A stretch of DNA of 64,000 nucleotides. Source: Niabella agricola. GTDB lineage: Bacteria; Bacteroidota; Bacteroidia; Chitinophagales; Chitinophagaceae. The notes beneath the pieces were generated by a model that was given only the letters and a program-made list of their open reading frames with translations, did no database searches and was not told the DNA's origin. Made by a program: the position numbers and the translations under genes. Where the stretch lies: assembly GCF_021538615.1 (NCBI RefSeq), contig NZ_JAJHIZ010000003.1, forward strand, positions 2,914,001 through 2,978,000, written 5' to 3'. The first letter of the stretch is position 1. Each line of letters starts with the position of its first letter. This document shows, one piece after another, positions 47,231 to 56,232 of the stretch.

Positions 47231-48427
47231 TTAGTAGTTCCAGATTCTATAGCAGGTGCCCTGCTTGAATTCATGTTGATCCAACGGTAATTCCATAAAC
47301 GCATCTGTATCGGTCAGGTGGCTGAAGTCCCCGGATCCATTGGTATCATGCACCGTAGCCATCAGACGCCCATCTGTATTACTCCGGAGCTGCACCTGAA
47401 CAAAGTATTGAAGGGCCGGTGCAAAGCGAATGTCGGTTTGCAGTACTGCATACTGTGGCCGGTCTGTGATTCCCAGGGAAGCGTTCAGCCAGGGAATAAA
47501 ATAACGATGCAGACACATAAACACGGAAACAGGGTTACCCGGAAATGCAAAAACCGGCTTTTGTCTTTTGTAGGAGCCAAACCAGAAAGGCTTTCCCGGC
47601 CGTTGCAGTACTTTGTAAAATAATGCTTCCACGCCCAACGCGTTTAAGACCCGGGGAACATAATCAAATTTTCCCATTGATACGCCACCGCTCATCAGCA
47701 GTACATCATAATCATTCAGGCAGCGGGCCAATTCTTTTTTTATCAGTTCAGCATCATCAGCCAGGTGCGCTACATCAGCCGTTACATGATGCTTTTCCAG
47801 TACGGATTTGATTACTATTCCGTTGGAGCGCCGCAGCTGGTAGGGCGTAGGTGCTTTTTCTGCTTCGATCATTTCATCGCCGGTGGTAATGATTTTTATA
47901 CGCGGAACTTTCTTTACCAGAACGTTTGTTTTACCTACAGCGGCCAAAAGCCCCAGTAACGCGGGTGTAATAATGCAATCTGCATTAGCAATCTGGTCGC
48001 CCCTTTTTTTGTCCCTGCCCTGCAGGTGTATTTGCTGGCCCTTAATGATCTCTATATTTTTTATGGTTGCAGTACCATTGACAATATCGATATCTTCGTA
48101 GCGGATCACCGTATTTACACTATGATCCAGTGCCGCGCCGGTCATTATTTCAATACATTCGTCCTTTGCTGAGATGGGAACCGGAGGTTCGCCTGCAGCC
48201 TGTACGGCTTTTATTTTAAAAGAGCGTACGCCTTCAGCATATGCATTGAAATCTATGGTAATGCCATCAACGGTTGCCCTGTTAAACGGCGGCAAATCCC
48301 GGTCGCAAACTATATTCTCCGCGAGTATTCGCCCCAATGCCGAATCATATCCCACTTCTTCAGTGCCGTAATTCCCGATTTGCGATTGAATGATTTTATC
48401 TGCCTGCGCTACGGTTATAGGGTCCAT
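47231..48427 (-). CDS. moeA: Molybdopterin molybdotransferase
   Basis: About 398 residues from ATG 48427. Domains: N-terminal (DPITVAQADKIIQ, LPPFNRATVDGI), MoCF-biosynthesis domain (IKIITTGDEMI, DVLLMSGGVSMGKFDYVP, VLQRPGKPFWFG, FAFPGNPVSVFMC) and C-terminal beta domain. It inserts molybdate into adenylated molybdopterin. No separate mogA/moaB is in this window; the adenylation partner must be elsewhere. Confidence 0.94.
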   Translation of the reverse strand: MDPITVAQADKIIQSQIGNYGTEEVGYDSALGRILAENIVCDRDLPPFNRATVDGITIDFNAYAEGVRSFKIKAVQAAGEPPVPISAKDECIEIMTGAALDHSVNTVIRYEDIDIVNGTATIKNIEIIKGQQIHLQGRDKKRGDQIANADCIITPALLGLLAAVGKTNVLVKKVPRIKIITTGDEMIEAEKAPTPYQLRRSNGIVIKSVLEKHHVTADVAHLADDAELIKKELARCLNDYDVLLMSGGVSMGKFDYVPRVLNALGVEALFYKVLQRPGKPFWFGSYKRQKPVFAFPGNPVSVFMCLHRYFIPWLNASLGITDRPQYAVLQTDIRFAPALQYFVQVQLRSNTDGRLMATVHDTNGSGDFSHLTDTDAFMELPLDQHEFKQGTCYRIWNY

Positions 48428-48431
48428 AATA

Positions 48432-49418
48432 CTATCCTCCAATTGTTGCCATTGACTGGTGTGCTGATTTTTGCCCGGACAGCAAACGCTGTGCATCCCA
48501 GCCATCAGCAGGCTTTTTTAACAGCACCGCTCTGATCATAATTTCTAAATCCTCGTCCGTACTTCCCTTACGCAGCAGATCTTTCACATTTAATTTGCCC
48601 GCGTCGTACAGGCAGGTTCTTACAATTCCTGTAGGTGTGATGCGTATCCGGTTACAGGAGCCGCAAAAACTACGGCTGTAAGCCGCAATAATGCCTATAT
48701 TTCCTTCATATCCCGGAATATGGTAATTGGAGGAAGTGGCGTGTGGGGTATCCGGAGTTTTTTGAATATCCGGAAAATGTTCCCGGATAAATTGCAGGAT
48801 GTGCTGGTGATCCCATTTCAGGGAGATCGTATGTGTGCCCCCGTTAAACGGCATTTCTTCAATAAAACGAACGGAGACGGGCTGTGTTTTTGTAAGCTGC
48901 ACCAGGGGAATGATGTCTTCAATATTATGATCTTCCATTACCACAGTGTTTATTTTTACGGCAATACCAAATGCGAGAAGGGTTTCCAGTGTTTTTATCA
49001 CCTGACCCAGTCCATCCCGGCGGCTTATTTTCCGGAAACGCTGTTCATCCAACGTGTCGAGACTGAGATTTACGGATTGAATACCGATGCGTTTCAATTC
49101 CGGAACCAGAGGCGCAGTAAGTAGCCCGTTTGTCGTAAGGGTAAGTTCTTTTAAGCCGCTGGTAGCCGAAAGGTGCTCCAGGAAAACCATCAGGTCTTTC
49201 CTTATAAAAGGCTCACCGCCCGTAATGCGTATCTTTTCCACCCCCATTTTTACGAACAATGAACAAATACGCAGCATTTCTTCATAAGTCATCAATTCCT
49301 TGCGCGGAAGCCAGTCTAACCCGTCTTGAGGCATACAATACGTACAACGCAGGTTGCAACGATCTGTAACGGCTAGCCGCAGATAATTAATAATACGACC
49401 GTAACTATCTGTTATCAT
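48432..49418 (-). CDS. moaA: GTP 3',8-cyclase (radical SAM)
   Basis: A 328-residue MoaA. The radical-SAM cluster motif CNLRCTYC is near residue 21, and the second cluster Cys set is in FCGSCNRIRITPTG plus a later TCLY. The chain ends SMATIGG, the C-terminal Gly-Gly needed for the cyclisation. It starts the pathway from GTP and is the first gene of the operon moaA-moeA-moaC-mobA-moeB, preceded by a perfect 16-bp palindrome. Confidence 0.95.
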   Translation of the reverse strand: MITDSYGRIINYLRLAVTDRCNLRCTYCMPQDGLDWLPRKELMTYEEMLRICSLFVKMGVEKIRITGGEPFIRKDLMVFLEHLSATSGLKELTLTTNGLLTAPLVPELKRIGIQSVNLSLDTLDEQRFRKISRRDGLGQVIKTLETLLAFGIAVKINTVVMEDHNIEDIIPLVQLTKTQPVSVRFIEEMPFNGGTHTISLKWDHQHILQFIREHFPDIQKTPDTPHATSSNYHIPGYEGNIGIIAAYSRSFCGSCNRIRITPTGIVRTCLYDAGKLNVKDLLRKGSTDEDLEIMIRAVLLKKPADGWDAQRLLSGQKSAHQSMATIGG

Positions 49419-49455
49419 AACTGCTTTTATAAAACGCTGCTCACTATTATTTACT

Positions 49456-49471
49456 AAGATTTATAAATCTT
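49456..49471. promoter_or_regulatory. 16-bp perfect palindrome upstream of moaA
   Basis: AAGATTTATAAATCTT is fully self-complementary and lies 38-53 bp before the moaA ATG, at a place typical of an operator. The regulator is unknown. Confidence 0.5.
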
Positions 49472-49523
49472 CGGCCGGTTTAAAATCTGTAGTGGTTACC
49501 ACCAGGATCCTGCTACGTATTTG

Positions 49524-49862
49524 TTACAGGAATTCATTTTGTATGGATGTAACCATATATAAGTTATTCCCGATCGGGGAATTAAAAATTTCGTTCCCTG
49601 GGTAAACTACTCTATAACCATCACTTGCTGCAAAGGTAAAATAATAAGAGCTGTATAATTTAGGGTCTTTTCTGTTTAGGGCTACTTTTTCTGGTAAATC
49701 TTTTATTAAGACGCTTTTGGCATGTTTCAGCAGGCCTCCTGGCATGCCTTTATGATTCATAATTGCCAGATCCGGAATCGTTTTCGCCGCGCGGGGAGGC
49801 GAAGGCAACGGGTTAGCACATAATAGTAATAAAAATACGAGCGGCCATGCGAAATGTTTCAT
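49524..49862 (-). CDS. Small secreted hypothetical protein
   Basis: A 112-residue protein with a signal peptide (FAWPLVFLLLLCANPLPSPP). The mature part includes YSSYYFTFAASDGYRVVYPGNEIFN and ends NLYMVTSIQNEFL. No family recognised. It is preceded by a 48-codon ORF on the same strand (49866-50012), and both may derive from one small operon. Confidence 0.6.
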   Translation of the reverse strand: MKHFAWPLVFLLLLCANPLPSPPRAAKTIPDLAIMNHKGMPGGLLKHAKSVLIKDLPEKVALNRKDPKLYSSYYFTFAASDGYRVVYPGNEIFNSPIGNNLYMVTSIQNEFL

Positions 49863-49865
49863 TTT

Positions 49866-50012
49866 TTATGTTGTTGTTTTATCCGGCAGTTTTGGTTCAC
49901 CTGCCGGTGTCCGGCTCAATTTAATATACATTAGCCATTGGGAAGCCTTCGGGCTTGTTGCGGCATAATATTCAATACTATTTTCCTGATCAGCGTTACT
50001 AACCGGGGCCAT
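49866..50012 (-). CDS. Short ORF or C-terminal remnant of an unknown protein
   Basis: From ATG 50012, 48 codons with natural-looking protein sequence (NADQENSIEYYAATSPKAS, QWLMYIKLSRTPAGEP). The frame is open for ten more codons upstream (YNDPRASVC), so it may be the 3' end of a truncated gene. It stops 4 bp before the ATG of the secreted protein at 49862, suggesting coupled expression. No family. Confidence 0.4.
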   Translation of the reverse strand: MAPVSNADQENSIEYYAATSPKASQWLMYIKLSRTPAGEPKLPDKTTT

Positions 50013-50250
50013 ACATACGCTGGCCCTGGGATCATTGTATGGTTAGCCCAACATAATTTTTGGGGGGGATTAAAATGAGATAAATGAAAAATGCAATATA
50101 GCGGAAGTCATAGTTAAGCGGCAGTAGCGATAAGAAAATAAAGGAAGCAAATTTTTGTTCCTGGTTCTGCAATCATCAGTCCTTCTTTTTGGTCTTAAGT
50201 TATTGTGTTACACTGTGTTAGTTTAGTTCTTTTTCAATCACGTGCCGTTT

Positions 50251-50637
50251 TTACAAGAACGCCTTTAGCTCTTTTTCCCTTGAAAACAGGTTCTTATCGT
50301 TGCGGTAAATATGGAAGGCTTCATGGCCCAGGCTTACTACACGGATTGCTTTATCGACCCCAATCCTGGCAAAGACAGATTCAAGGAAGGTGACAACCTT
50401 CTCCATTTCAAACTCATATTGGTTAATGGCGCTTTCTTCCCGGATGATCTGCTCATCGTAATCAACGATCTTCTGAGCAACAAGATCGGTAAGTTCGGAG
50501 GCTGCAGGCTGCAGCAACCGATCCCTGTTTGCTCTTAACTGCGCTACCTCATTCTCCATTCGCGTAATGTCGGCCTTAAACTTTTCATAGTCCAAAAATG
50601 CCGCCGTAATCCGGGTGGTCTGGTTTTTTTCGGGCAT
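50251..50637 (-). CDS. Hypothetical coiled-coil protein
   Basis: From ATG 50637 (an earlier in-frame start at 50685 exists) about 128 residues. Residues 20-60 form a coiled coil (DYEKFKADITRMENEVAQLRANRDR split by charged heptads), and the C-terminal part has RIGVDKAIRVVSLGHEAFHIYRN. No signal peptide and no family recognised. Confidence 0.5.
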   Translation of the reverse strand: MPEKNQTTRITAAFLDYEKFKADITRMENEVAQLRANRDRLLQPAASELTDLVAQKIVDYDEQIIREESAINQYEFEMEKVVTFLESVFARIGVDKAIRVVSLGHEAFHIYRNDKNLFSREKELKAFL

Positions 50638-50837
50638 CACAACAATGTTTTTACTAAAATTAAAAAGGATTTGCGGGATGGCCAAACCTGGCGGAGTGGT
50701 TGTGGCACCGGTCTTTTTCCGGCGACTTTATCCGGGCAAGAGATATTTATGTTGACGGATATAAAGCAGGATATTGTTCTTAACAATTATTTGAATACAT
50801 TACAATAAAAATAGCGTTCAACGGAGATATAAAACCA

Positions 50838-51290
50838 TTGATGATTATGATCAGGGAAGCCTGCATAAACGATATACCACAAATACAGCGGGTTCGGAAT
50901 GCCGTGAAAGAAAATACACTTTCCGATCCGGGTCTTGTAACGGATATGGATTGCGAGGAATTTATTACACAAAGAGGAAAGGGATGGGTTTATGAAATGA
51001 GTGGCCGGGTGGTTGGGTTTTCCATTGCAGACCTGAGGGAGTATAATATATGGGCCTTATTTGTGCTCCCAGAATTTGAAAAAAAGGGTGTTGGAAAACA
51101 ATTGCACGATGTAATGCTGGATTGGTATTTTATGCAAACGGCTCAAACTGTTTGGCTGGGTACCGCGCCGGGTACCAGAGCGGAAGCCTTTTACCGCAAG
51201 GCTGGTTGGGAGGAATGCGGTACGCACGGAAAGGGAGAAATCCGGTTTGAAATGACCATTGCAAAATGGAGCCTTGTAAAAAGGCGGTAG
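50838..51290 (+). CDS. GNAT-family N-acetyltransferase
   Basis: About 150 residues; ATGs at 50838, 50841 and 50847 are all usable. The acetyl-CoA-binding motif is FVLPEFEKKGVGKQLHDVMLDW, with the preceding strand NIWALFV, and a C-terminal AEAFYRKAGWEECGTHGKGEIRFEM. Substrate unknown. Stands alone on the plus strand. Confidence 0.88.
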   Translation: MMIMIREACINDIPQIQRVRNAVKENTLSDPGLVTDMDCEEFITQRGKGWVYEMSGRVVGFSIADLREYNIWALFVLPEFEKKGVGKQLHDVMLDWYFMQTAQTVWLGTAPGTRAEAFYRKAGWEECGTHGKGEIRFEMTIAKWSLVKRR

Positions 51291-51414
51291 CGCCTCCGGG
51301 GCTTCAAATACAAGCGCTACAGTATATTCAGTTGCGTCAGGCGAAGAAGCAGTCTCCCGTTCCTGGAAGGCGGAGGCCGCTTCTTTCCCGAGGCTTTTAA
51401 TGCAAGTGCAAACG

Positions 51415-51858
51415 TTATGATTCGCTCCGGATGTATTTTTTTGAGGAAATCACATCGCCGTTCAGGTCTGATATCACTACAAATAAATGCCGGTTGTTGC
51501 GAAGCGAAAACGTGTATGTAAGTGCGTCTTTGGTTGACAACTCGGTTACTCCGTAGATTTCGCAACCGCTGTATTGCTTATGGATCCGCTGCCGCACAAA
51601 TACCGGGAGGTTCTCTTCCTTGTAATAGCGGATGGTTTGAATAAGGTTACCGGCATTGTCAAACCGGGCTTTCATCAGCTTTCCTTCTGTCTGGAAAGAA
51701 ACATCACAGTAGTCCTTACCGGAAGCCCAAACTACGTTTTGTACGTTTTTGAACAGGGAGTGAAAGGACTGCAGTGGTCGTTCTCCAACAACCGGATTTG
51801 ACGCAAAGACCCCGGTTCCCAGGCAGCAGAGGAGCATAAAAAAAGTAAACTGTTTCAT
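51415..51858 (-). CDS. Small secreted hypothetical protein
   Basis: From ATG 51858, 147 residues with a signal peptide (FTFFMLLCCLGTGVFA). The mature part resembles small beta-rich periplasmic proteins with a PepSY-like look: VVWASGKDYCDVSFQTEGKLMKARFDNAGNLIQTIRYY, shown here as one stretch of alternating strands, then HKQYSGCEIYGVTELS. Function unknown. About 300 bp separate it from the response regulator; nothing is seen there. Confidence 0.6.
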   Translation of the reverse strand: MKQFTFFMLLCCLGTGVFASNPVVGERPLQSFHSLFKNVQNVVWASGKDYCDVSFQTEGKLMKARFDNAGNLIQTIRYYKEENLPVFVRQRIHKQYSGCEIYGVTELSTKDALTYTFSLRNNRHLFVVISDLNGDVISSKKYIRSES

Positions 51859-52160
51859 GGCTGTATTTTTATTTTTTAAAAGTTGTATTCTTTCGCTTTC
51901 TGTCATAAAAATATTACCATCTTAAAAAAAAGTACTCCCCCTTTAAACGTGATTTTTATCGCCGGGGTGTGTAGAAAATGTTAAAAGCTGCTTGTCGTCC
52001 AAAGCCGCATTTAACCGGAATGTTGTCAACGCTCTGTCTTTCCGCTGCTATATGCGGTTTAGGCCCCTGCATATTAATAAGCGATTCCGCCTGCAAGCCG
52101 GTACCGGCAGGTAGTTCGTAGAAATAAAAAATATTTAGGGAAAAAGGGTCGCCGGATGAT

Positions 52161-52817
52161 TTAAATATACCGGTCTTTCCGGGCAACCTTAATGGCTTCA
52201 TCGCGGGAGTTGACATCCAGCTTGTGATAAATATTTTTGATATGCGATTTTACCGTTTCAAGATCAATGAATAACTGTGCCGCAATCTTCGAGCGGCTCT
52301 TTCCATCGGAAATACACTCCAGGATTTCTGTTTCCCTTTTTGTTAACGGGGAGTTTATGTTTTTTTGAAAATGGCGCATCACCTGCATGGCGATACCGGC
52401 GCTCATAACACCCCCACCCTTCATTACTTCCCTGATATGGTCTTTTATTTTATTGAAGGGTGTATTTTTTGTCAGATAGCCCGACGCACCGTTTTTTAAT
52501 GCTGTAAAAATAAGGTCCTCGGTTTCATGAACCGTAAGCATAATGACCTGTACATGGGGAAGGATTTTTTTTATAGCAGGAAGCGCATCCACTCCTTTGA
52601 TACCCGGTAGTTGGATATCTAAAAGGATTACATCCGGCTGCTCTTCCTCCAGGTGCTTCAACGCTTCTTCAGCAGATGCATATTCCCCGGATGTAAAAAA
52701 TTCTTCGTCCGACTGCAAGAGGCTCACATATCCCTTGCGAATGACCTCGTCATCTTCGATGATACATATATTAATAACTGCGGGAGTATCTGATGTAAAT
52801 GGGTTGCCGATGCTCAT
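52161..52817 (-). CDS. NarL/LuxR-type response regulator
   Basis: A 218-residue regulator. The receiver domain (about 15-130) has acidic pocket IIEDDEVIRKGY, phospho-Asp in VILLDIQLPG and Lys in SGYLTKNTPF. The C-terminal LuxR HTH (about 155-212) reads LTKRETEILECISDGKSRSKIA, then DLETVKSHIKNIYHKLDV. It starts 17 bp after the sensor kinase gene on the same strand and is its likely partner. Confidence 0.93.
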   Translation of the reverse strand: MSIGNPFTSDTPAVINICIIEDDEVIRKGYVSLLQSDEEFFTSGEYASAEEALKHLEEEQPDVILLDIQLPGIKGVDALPAIKKILPHVQVIMLTVHETEDLIFTALKNGASGYLTKNTPFNKIKDHIREVMKGGGVMSAGIAMQVMRHFQKNINSPLTKRETEILECISDGKSRSKIAAQLFIDLETVKSHIKNIYHKLDVNSRDEAIKVARKDRYI

Positions 52818-52834
52818 AAACTGCGATGCTTCTT

Positions 52835-55771
52835 TTATTGTTTTAAACTAAAAATTAAACTGCAGCTGGTTCCTTCGTGCCTGGCAGACCGGAGCTGCAT
52901 GTGGCCCCCGATCTTTTCAGCTCTTTGCTGAATATTGTTTAACCCGTGTCCCCTGGTCTGATCTTTATTAAACCCGATGCCGTTATCTGTAAAGTAAATG
53001 CCGATTTTGTCCGGATCCAGCTTCCGGCATACGATCATGACCCGGGTGGCCCCGGCATGTCGCATACTGTTACTCAGCAGCTCTTTAAATATCATTATAA
53101 TATGACGGTTATAACCCGGGGGGATTTTTATGGCGGCATCGGTATCCGGAAGGCCGGTAAACACAAACTGAACGGCAGTGTCGCTAAAAAGTTCCATGCC
53201 TGTCTGCCGGATGGTCAGAAGTACTTCGTTGAGGTTATTACTTTCTTTGGAGAGCGACCAGATGATTTCCCTGGTGCCGGTGTAAAGCCCGAGGGCATTC
53301 GATTTTATCTGCCGGATGATCTTGTTTTTTTCTTCGTCTGCCGGATCGGTTTTATGCTGCAGTACATCAGCAAGTATGGATATCCTGGTTAATTTATTCC
53401 CCAGTTCGTCATGGAAATCGGCCGCCGTTTGTTCCCGTATCTTTTGTTGCTCCTGCTCCTGGATTTTACGGATTTCTTTGCGGCGCTTCCGTTGCTGATT
53501 GGTATAAATGAGTTGTGTTGCCCAGCCGATGCCAACCAGGCTCAATACCAGCAGGCCCATGAACCAGGTGGTTTTGTAATAGGGAGTAATGATCGTAAAT
53601 GGATACGCAACAGTATTAGCGGAGACAACACCTTCATGAGTTACGGCACGTACCTTAAAAACATATCGCCCCGGCGGAAGGCCCATGTAATTCAGGGAGG
53701 TTTCGCGCTGCGGCCGCGAAAACGCAGTATCATAACCTTCCAGTTTATAGGTATACAGAAGCGAAGCCGGATCCCGCAGATAAATGCCTTTAAAATTAAA
53801 CGAGATGCTGTTGTTGGCAAAAGCTATTTTAGGGTACTTTGGTAAATGTTCCCATACCGAAAGGTCCTCTTTTTTAGTATTGCTGCATCCCGGGTAATCC
53901 ACCGATTCGATTACAGTAACGGGTATGCCAACCGTTCTTTTCCGGTCGGCAACAGGGTTATAGATATACACACCTTTTGTGGTGCCGATCCATATAGAAT
54001 GATCATCGCCCTCAATCATTGCGTTGAGGTTGGTTTCTGAAGGCTCATAGCCATCGGCGATGTTAAACAACCGTATGCGGATATGACCTGTTGCAGTATC
54101 CAGTTGCAGTTGCTGCACCCCCGAACTGGTGCCCACCCATAAATTCCCCCCGGAATCTTTCATGATCGCAAAAACATTATTATCTGCAAGGCCGCTCTCC
54201 CGGTTGAAGACGCGCACCCTGTTATGAGCCTGGTCCCAAAAGAAAAGGCCTTCGTCAAAACTTCCGATAACAATATAGTTACCTACCTGCTCAAAGCAGG
54301 CAATATTTACATCTTCTAATTCCGGAATACGCAAAGGCCTTGCTGCACCCGTAGAAGCAAAAATAAAGCAACCTTTGCTGCCGCCCGCTAATATTTCATT
54401 GTTGCCGAGCGCAATGGAATTTACCGCTCCGATAGCTCCAACGATTTTTTGCACCCGGGTCCCCTCCACCCAGTAGCTACCCATAGTCGTATGTACACAT
54501 ACCTTATTGCCATAGGACTTAATCGTAAAAATGCCGGGCCGGTAATCCTTTTCCAGCAGGATTTCGGAAACACGACCGTTACTGATCTTTAACAGCCGGT
54601 TTTCCATGGTGCCTACATAAATATTTCCCCCGGGATCCGACCCCAGGCAGTTCACACCGCGGATCGCTTTCTGTAGCGGATCGATCGGCTGGAAGGTTTT
54701 TTTCGCGGCATTGTATTTTAGCAGGGCCCCCTCCCGGGTACCGGTAAACAGCTGCCCGTTTTTATCTTTTGCAAAGCCCATTACTACATTGCCAATAAGA
54801 CCGTTGTTTTTGTCATATCTTATGAACGGGCCGCCAGAATATTTAAACAGGCCATCGCCATCGGTGCCAAACCAGCAATTACCGTTATTGTCTTTAAAAA
54901 TAATATTGACCATATTATCCGAAAGCCCGTTTTGGGCATTCAGCACCTCCTTTACTAACAACGTACCGCTATCGATCAGTAAAGCGCCATGTGCTGCCGC
55001 AATCCAAAGGTTATGTTCTTCGTCTATGTTGATGGATTTGAAAGAACCATTGTATTGTTTGCGCTGTATGATATGTTCGCCTTGTATCTTTAACAACGTG
55101 CCTTTATTGGTAATGGCATAGTAAATTCCGTTGCTTTCCGTCATTGACCGTACAAACTCCCGGGGCATTAAACCGGGTAGTTCGATCTTTTTTGTCCAGG
55201 TTCCGTTTAACAGTTCATAGAAACCCTGCTGGTAAAAATATACCCAAAGTTTTTTTTTCTGATCACGGTATGAGCAGGTAGGGCTTTTTGCGCCCGGGGG
55301 CAACGGTACTTTTGTGATGGTGTTACCTTTTACGACAAACAGACCGTTCCAAAAATCATATGCATAAATATTCCCGCTGGCATCTTCTGTAATGACGCTG
55401 AAATCATGGCTCGTTTTTGGCACCGGCATTTTAAGGTTCCCGAACCGGTATCCGTCGTACCGAGATAAACCTTTGGTGGTACTGATCCATACATCACCGT
55501 TGGAAGCACTATACAACGCCATAATCACATTGGAAAGGATGCCGTCCTTTTTGGTAAAGGTTTTAAAACGGGCTCCGTCAAAGCGGTTTAGCCCGGCAAT
55601 GGTGCCGATCCATAAATAATGCCGTACGTCCTGCGTAATACTGGTAACCTGCGACTGGCTCAACCCCTTGTCCACATTAAAATTTTCAATGGGAAGCCGT
55701 TGCGCTCGTGTTATTTGAAAAACAAGGCAAAAGAAAAGAATGAAACAGATGCGCTGCTGCAGTTTTATCAT
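52835..55771 (-). CDS. Reg_prop/YYY-domain sensor histidine kinase (HisKA_3)
   Basis: About 978 residues from ATG 55771. Signal peptide (FILFFCLVFQITRAQ), then a two-lobed beta-propeller sensor of Reg_prop repeats (ITQDVRHYLWIGTIAGLNRFD, MKDSGGNLWVGTSSGV and others), YYY domain (YTYKLEGYDTAF, PPGRYVFKVRA), one membrane helix (FMGLLVLSLVGIGWA), HisKA_3 with phospho-His in DFHDELGNKLTRIS and HATPase_c (ELLSNSMRHAG, FTDNGIGFN, GHGLNNIQQRAEKIGG). Such periplasmic sensors often detect glycans or other nutrients; the ligand is unknown. Confidence 0.93.
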   Translation of the reverse strand: MIKLQQRICFILFFCLVFQITRAQRLPIENFNVDKGLSQSQVTSITQDVRHYLWIGTIAGLNRFDGARFKTFTKKDGILSNVIMALYSASNGDVWISTTKGLSRYDGYRFGNLKMPVPKTSHDFSVITEDASGNIYAYDFWNGLFVVKGNTITKVPLPPGAKSPTCSYRDQKKKLWVYFYQQGFYELLNGTWTKKIELPGLMPREFVRSMTESNGIYYAITNKGTLLKIQGEHIIQRKQYNGSFKSINIDEEHNLWIAAAHGALLIDSGTLLVKEVLNAQNGLSDNMVNIIFKDNNGNCWFGTDGDGLFKYSGGPFIRYDKNNGLIGNVVMGFAKDKNGQLFTGTREGALLKYNAAKKTFQPIDPLQKAIRGVNCLGSDPGGNIYVGTMENRLLKISNGRVSEILLEKDYRPGIFTIKSYGNKVCVHTTMGSYWVEGTRVQKIVGAIGAVNSIALGNNEILAGGSKGCFIFASTGAARPLRIPELEDVNIACFEQVGNYIVIGSFDEGLFFWDQAHNRVRVFNRESGLADNNVFAIMKDSGGNLWVGTSSGVQQLQLDTATGHIRIRLFNIADGYEPSETNLNAMIEGDDHSIWIGTTKGVYIYNPVADRKRTVGIPVTVIESVDYPGCSNTKKEDLSVWEHLPKYPKIAFANNSISFNFKGIYLRDPASLLYTYKLEGYDTAFSRPQRETSLNYMGLPPGRYVFKVRAVTHEGVVSANTVAYPFTIITPYYKTTWFMGLLVLSLVGIGWATQLIYTNQQRKRRKEIRKIQEQEQQKIREQTAADFHDELGNKLTRISILADVLQHKTDPADEEKNKIIRQIKSNALGLYTGTREIIWSLSKESNNLNEVLLTIRQTGMELFSDTAVQFVFTGLPDTDAAIKIPPGYNRHIIMIFKELLSNSMRHAGATRVMIVCRKLDPDKIGIYFTDNGIGFNKDQTRGHGLNNIQQRAEKIGGHMQLRSARHEGTSCSLIFSLKQ

Positions 55772-56232
55772 TTGAGCCCATTCCTTATAAATATAAACCA
55801 CAAAGCCCGTACTTAATTGTTAATTTTTAGATATATTTATACCACAAAAAGGGCAGGTAGTGAAAACCACCTGCGTTGCAGATAACAAAATCTACATGAG
55901 AAAATTTTCGGTTGTATTTTTTAAGCGGATAGGGCGCTGCGAGCGTTGCCGCTATCAAATTCTATTTCATATCCAAAAGTAACTCCGTTTAAATAAAAAC
56001 AGATCCCCCGGAAAGGGGGATTATTCATAAAAGGATATCGGATGCTGAACACATCTGCCAGTAAAATAGCCGCCATCCGGAAAAGGTACCCGGGTTGTTT
56101 GAACGGTTGGTGAGTAAAGCCGCGCTGGATAAGGCCTGAAAGAAATTGCGCCAACCTGGAGGCTGGCGCAATGTGCAATTTTTAAACGGGATGTATTTTC
56201 ATAAAGTAGGTTGTTCCACCGATGTTGTTTTA
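55772..56232. other. 461-bp intergenic region with a hairpin
   Basis: Holds the sensor-kinase promoter and, at 56145-56172, a perfect 9-bp hairpin. A minus-strand frame of 85 codons (55921-56178) is present, but it overlaps the hairpin and has no protein-like features, so I do not call it. Confidence 0.4.
56145..56172 (-). terminator. Likely terminator of the beta-lactamase-like gene
   Basis: Stem ATTGCGCCA / TGGCGCAAT with a 10-nt loop, 60-90 bp after the stop of the minus-strand hydrolase gene; on that strand TTTCTTTC follows. T tract is imperfect. Confidence 0.5.

Noticed and set aside
55921..56178. 85-codon minus-strand ORF between the sensor kinase and the beta-lactamase-like gene
   Set aside because: It overlaps the likely terminator hairpin and has no domain or conserved pattern.
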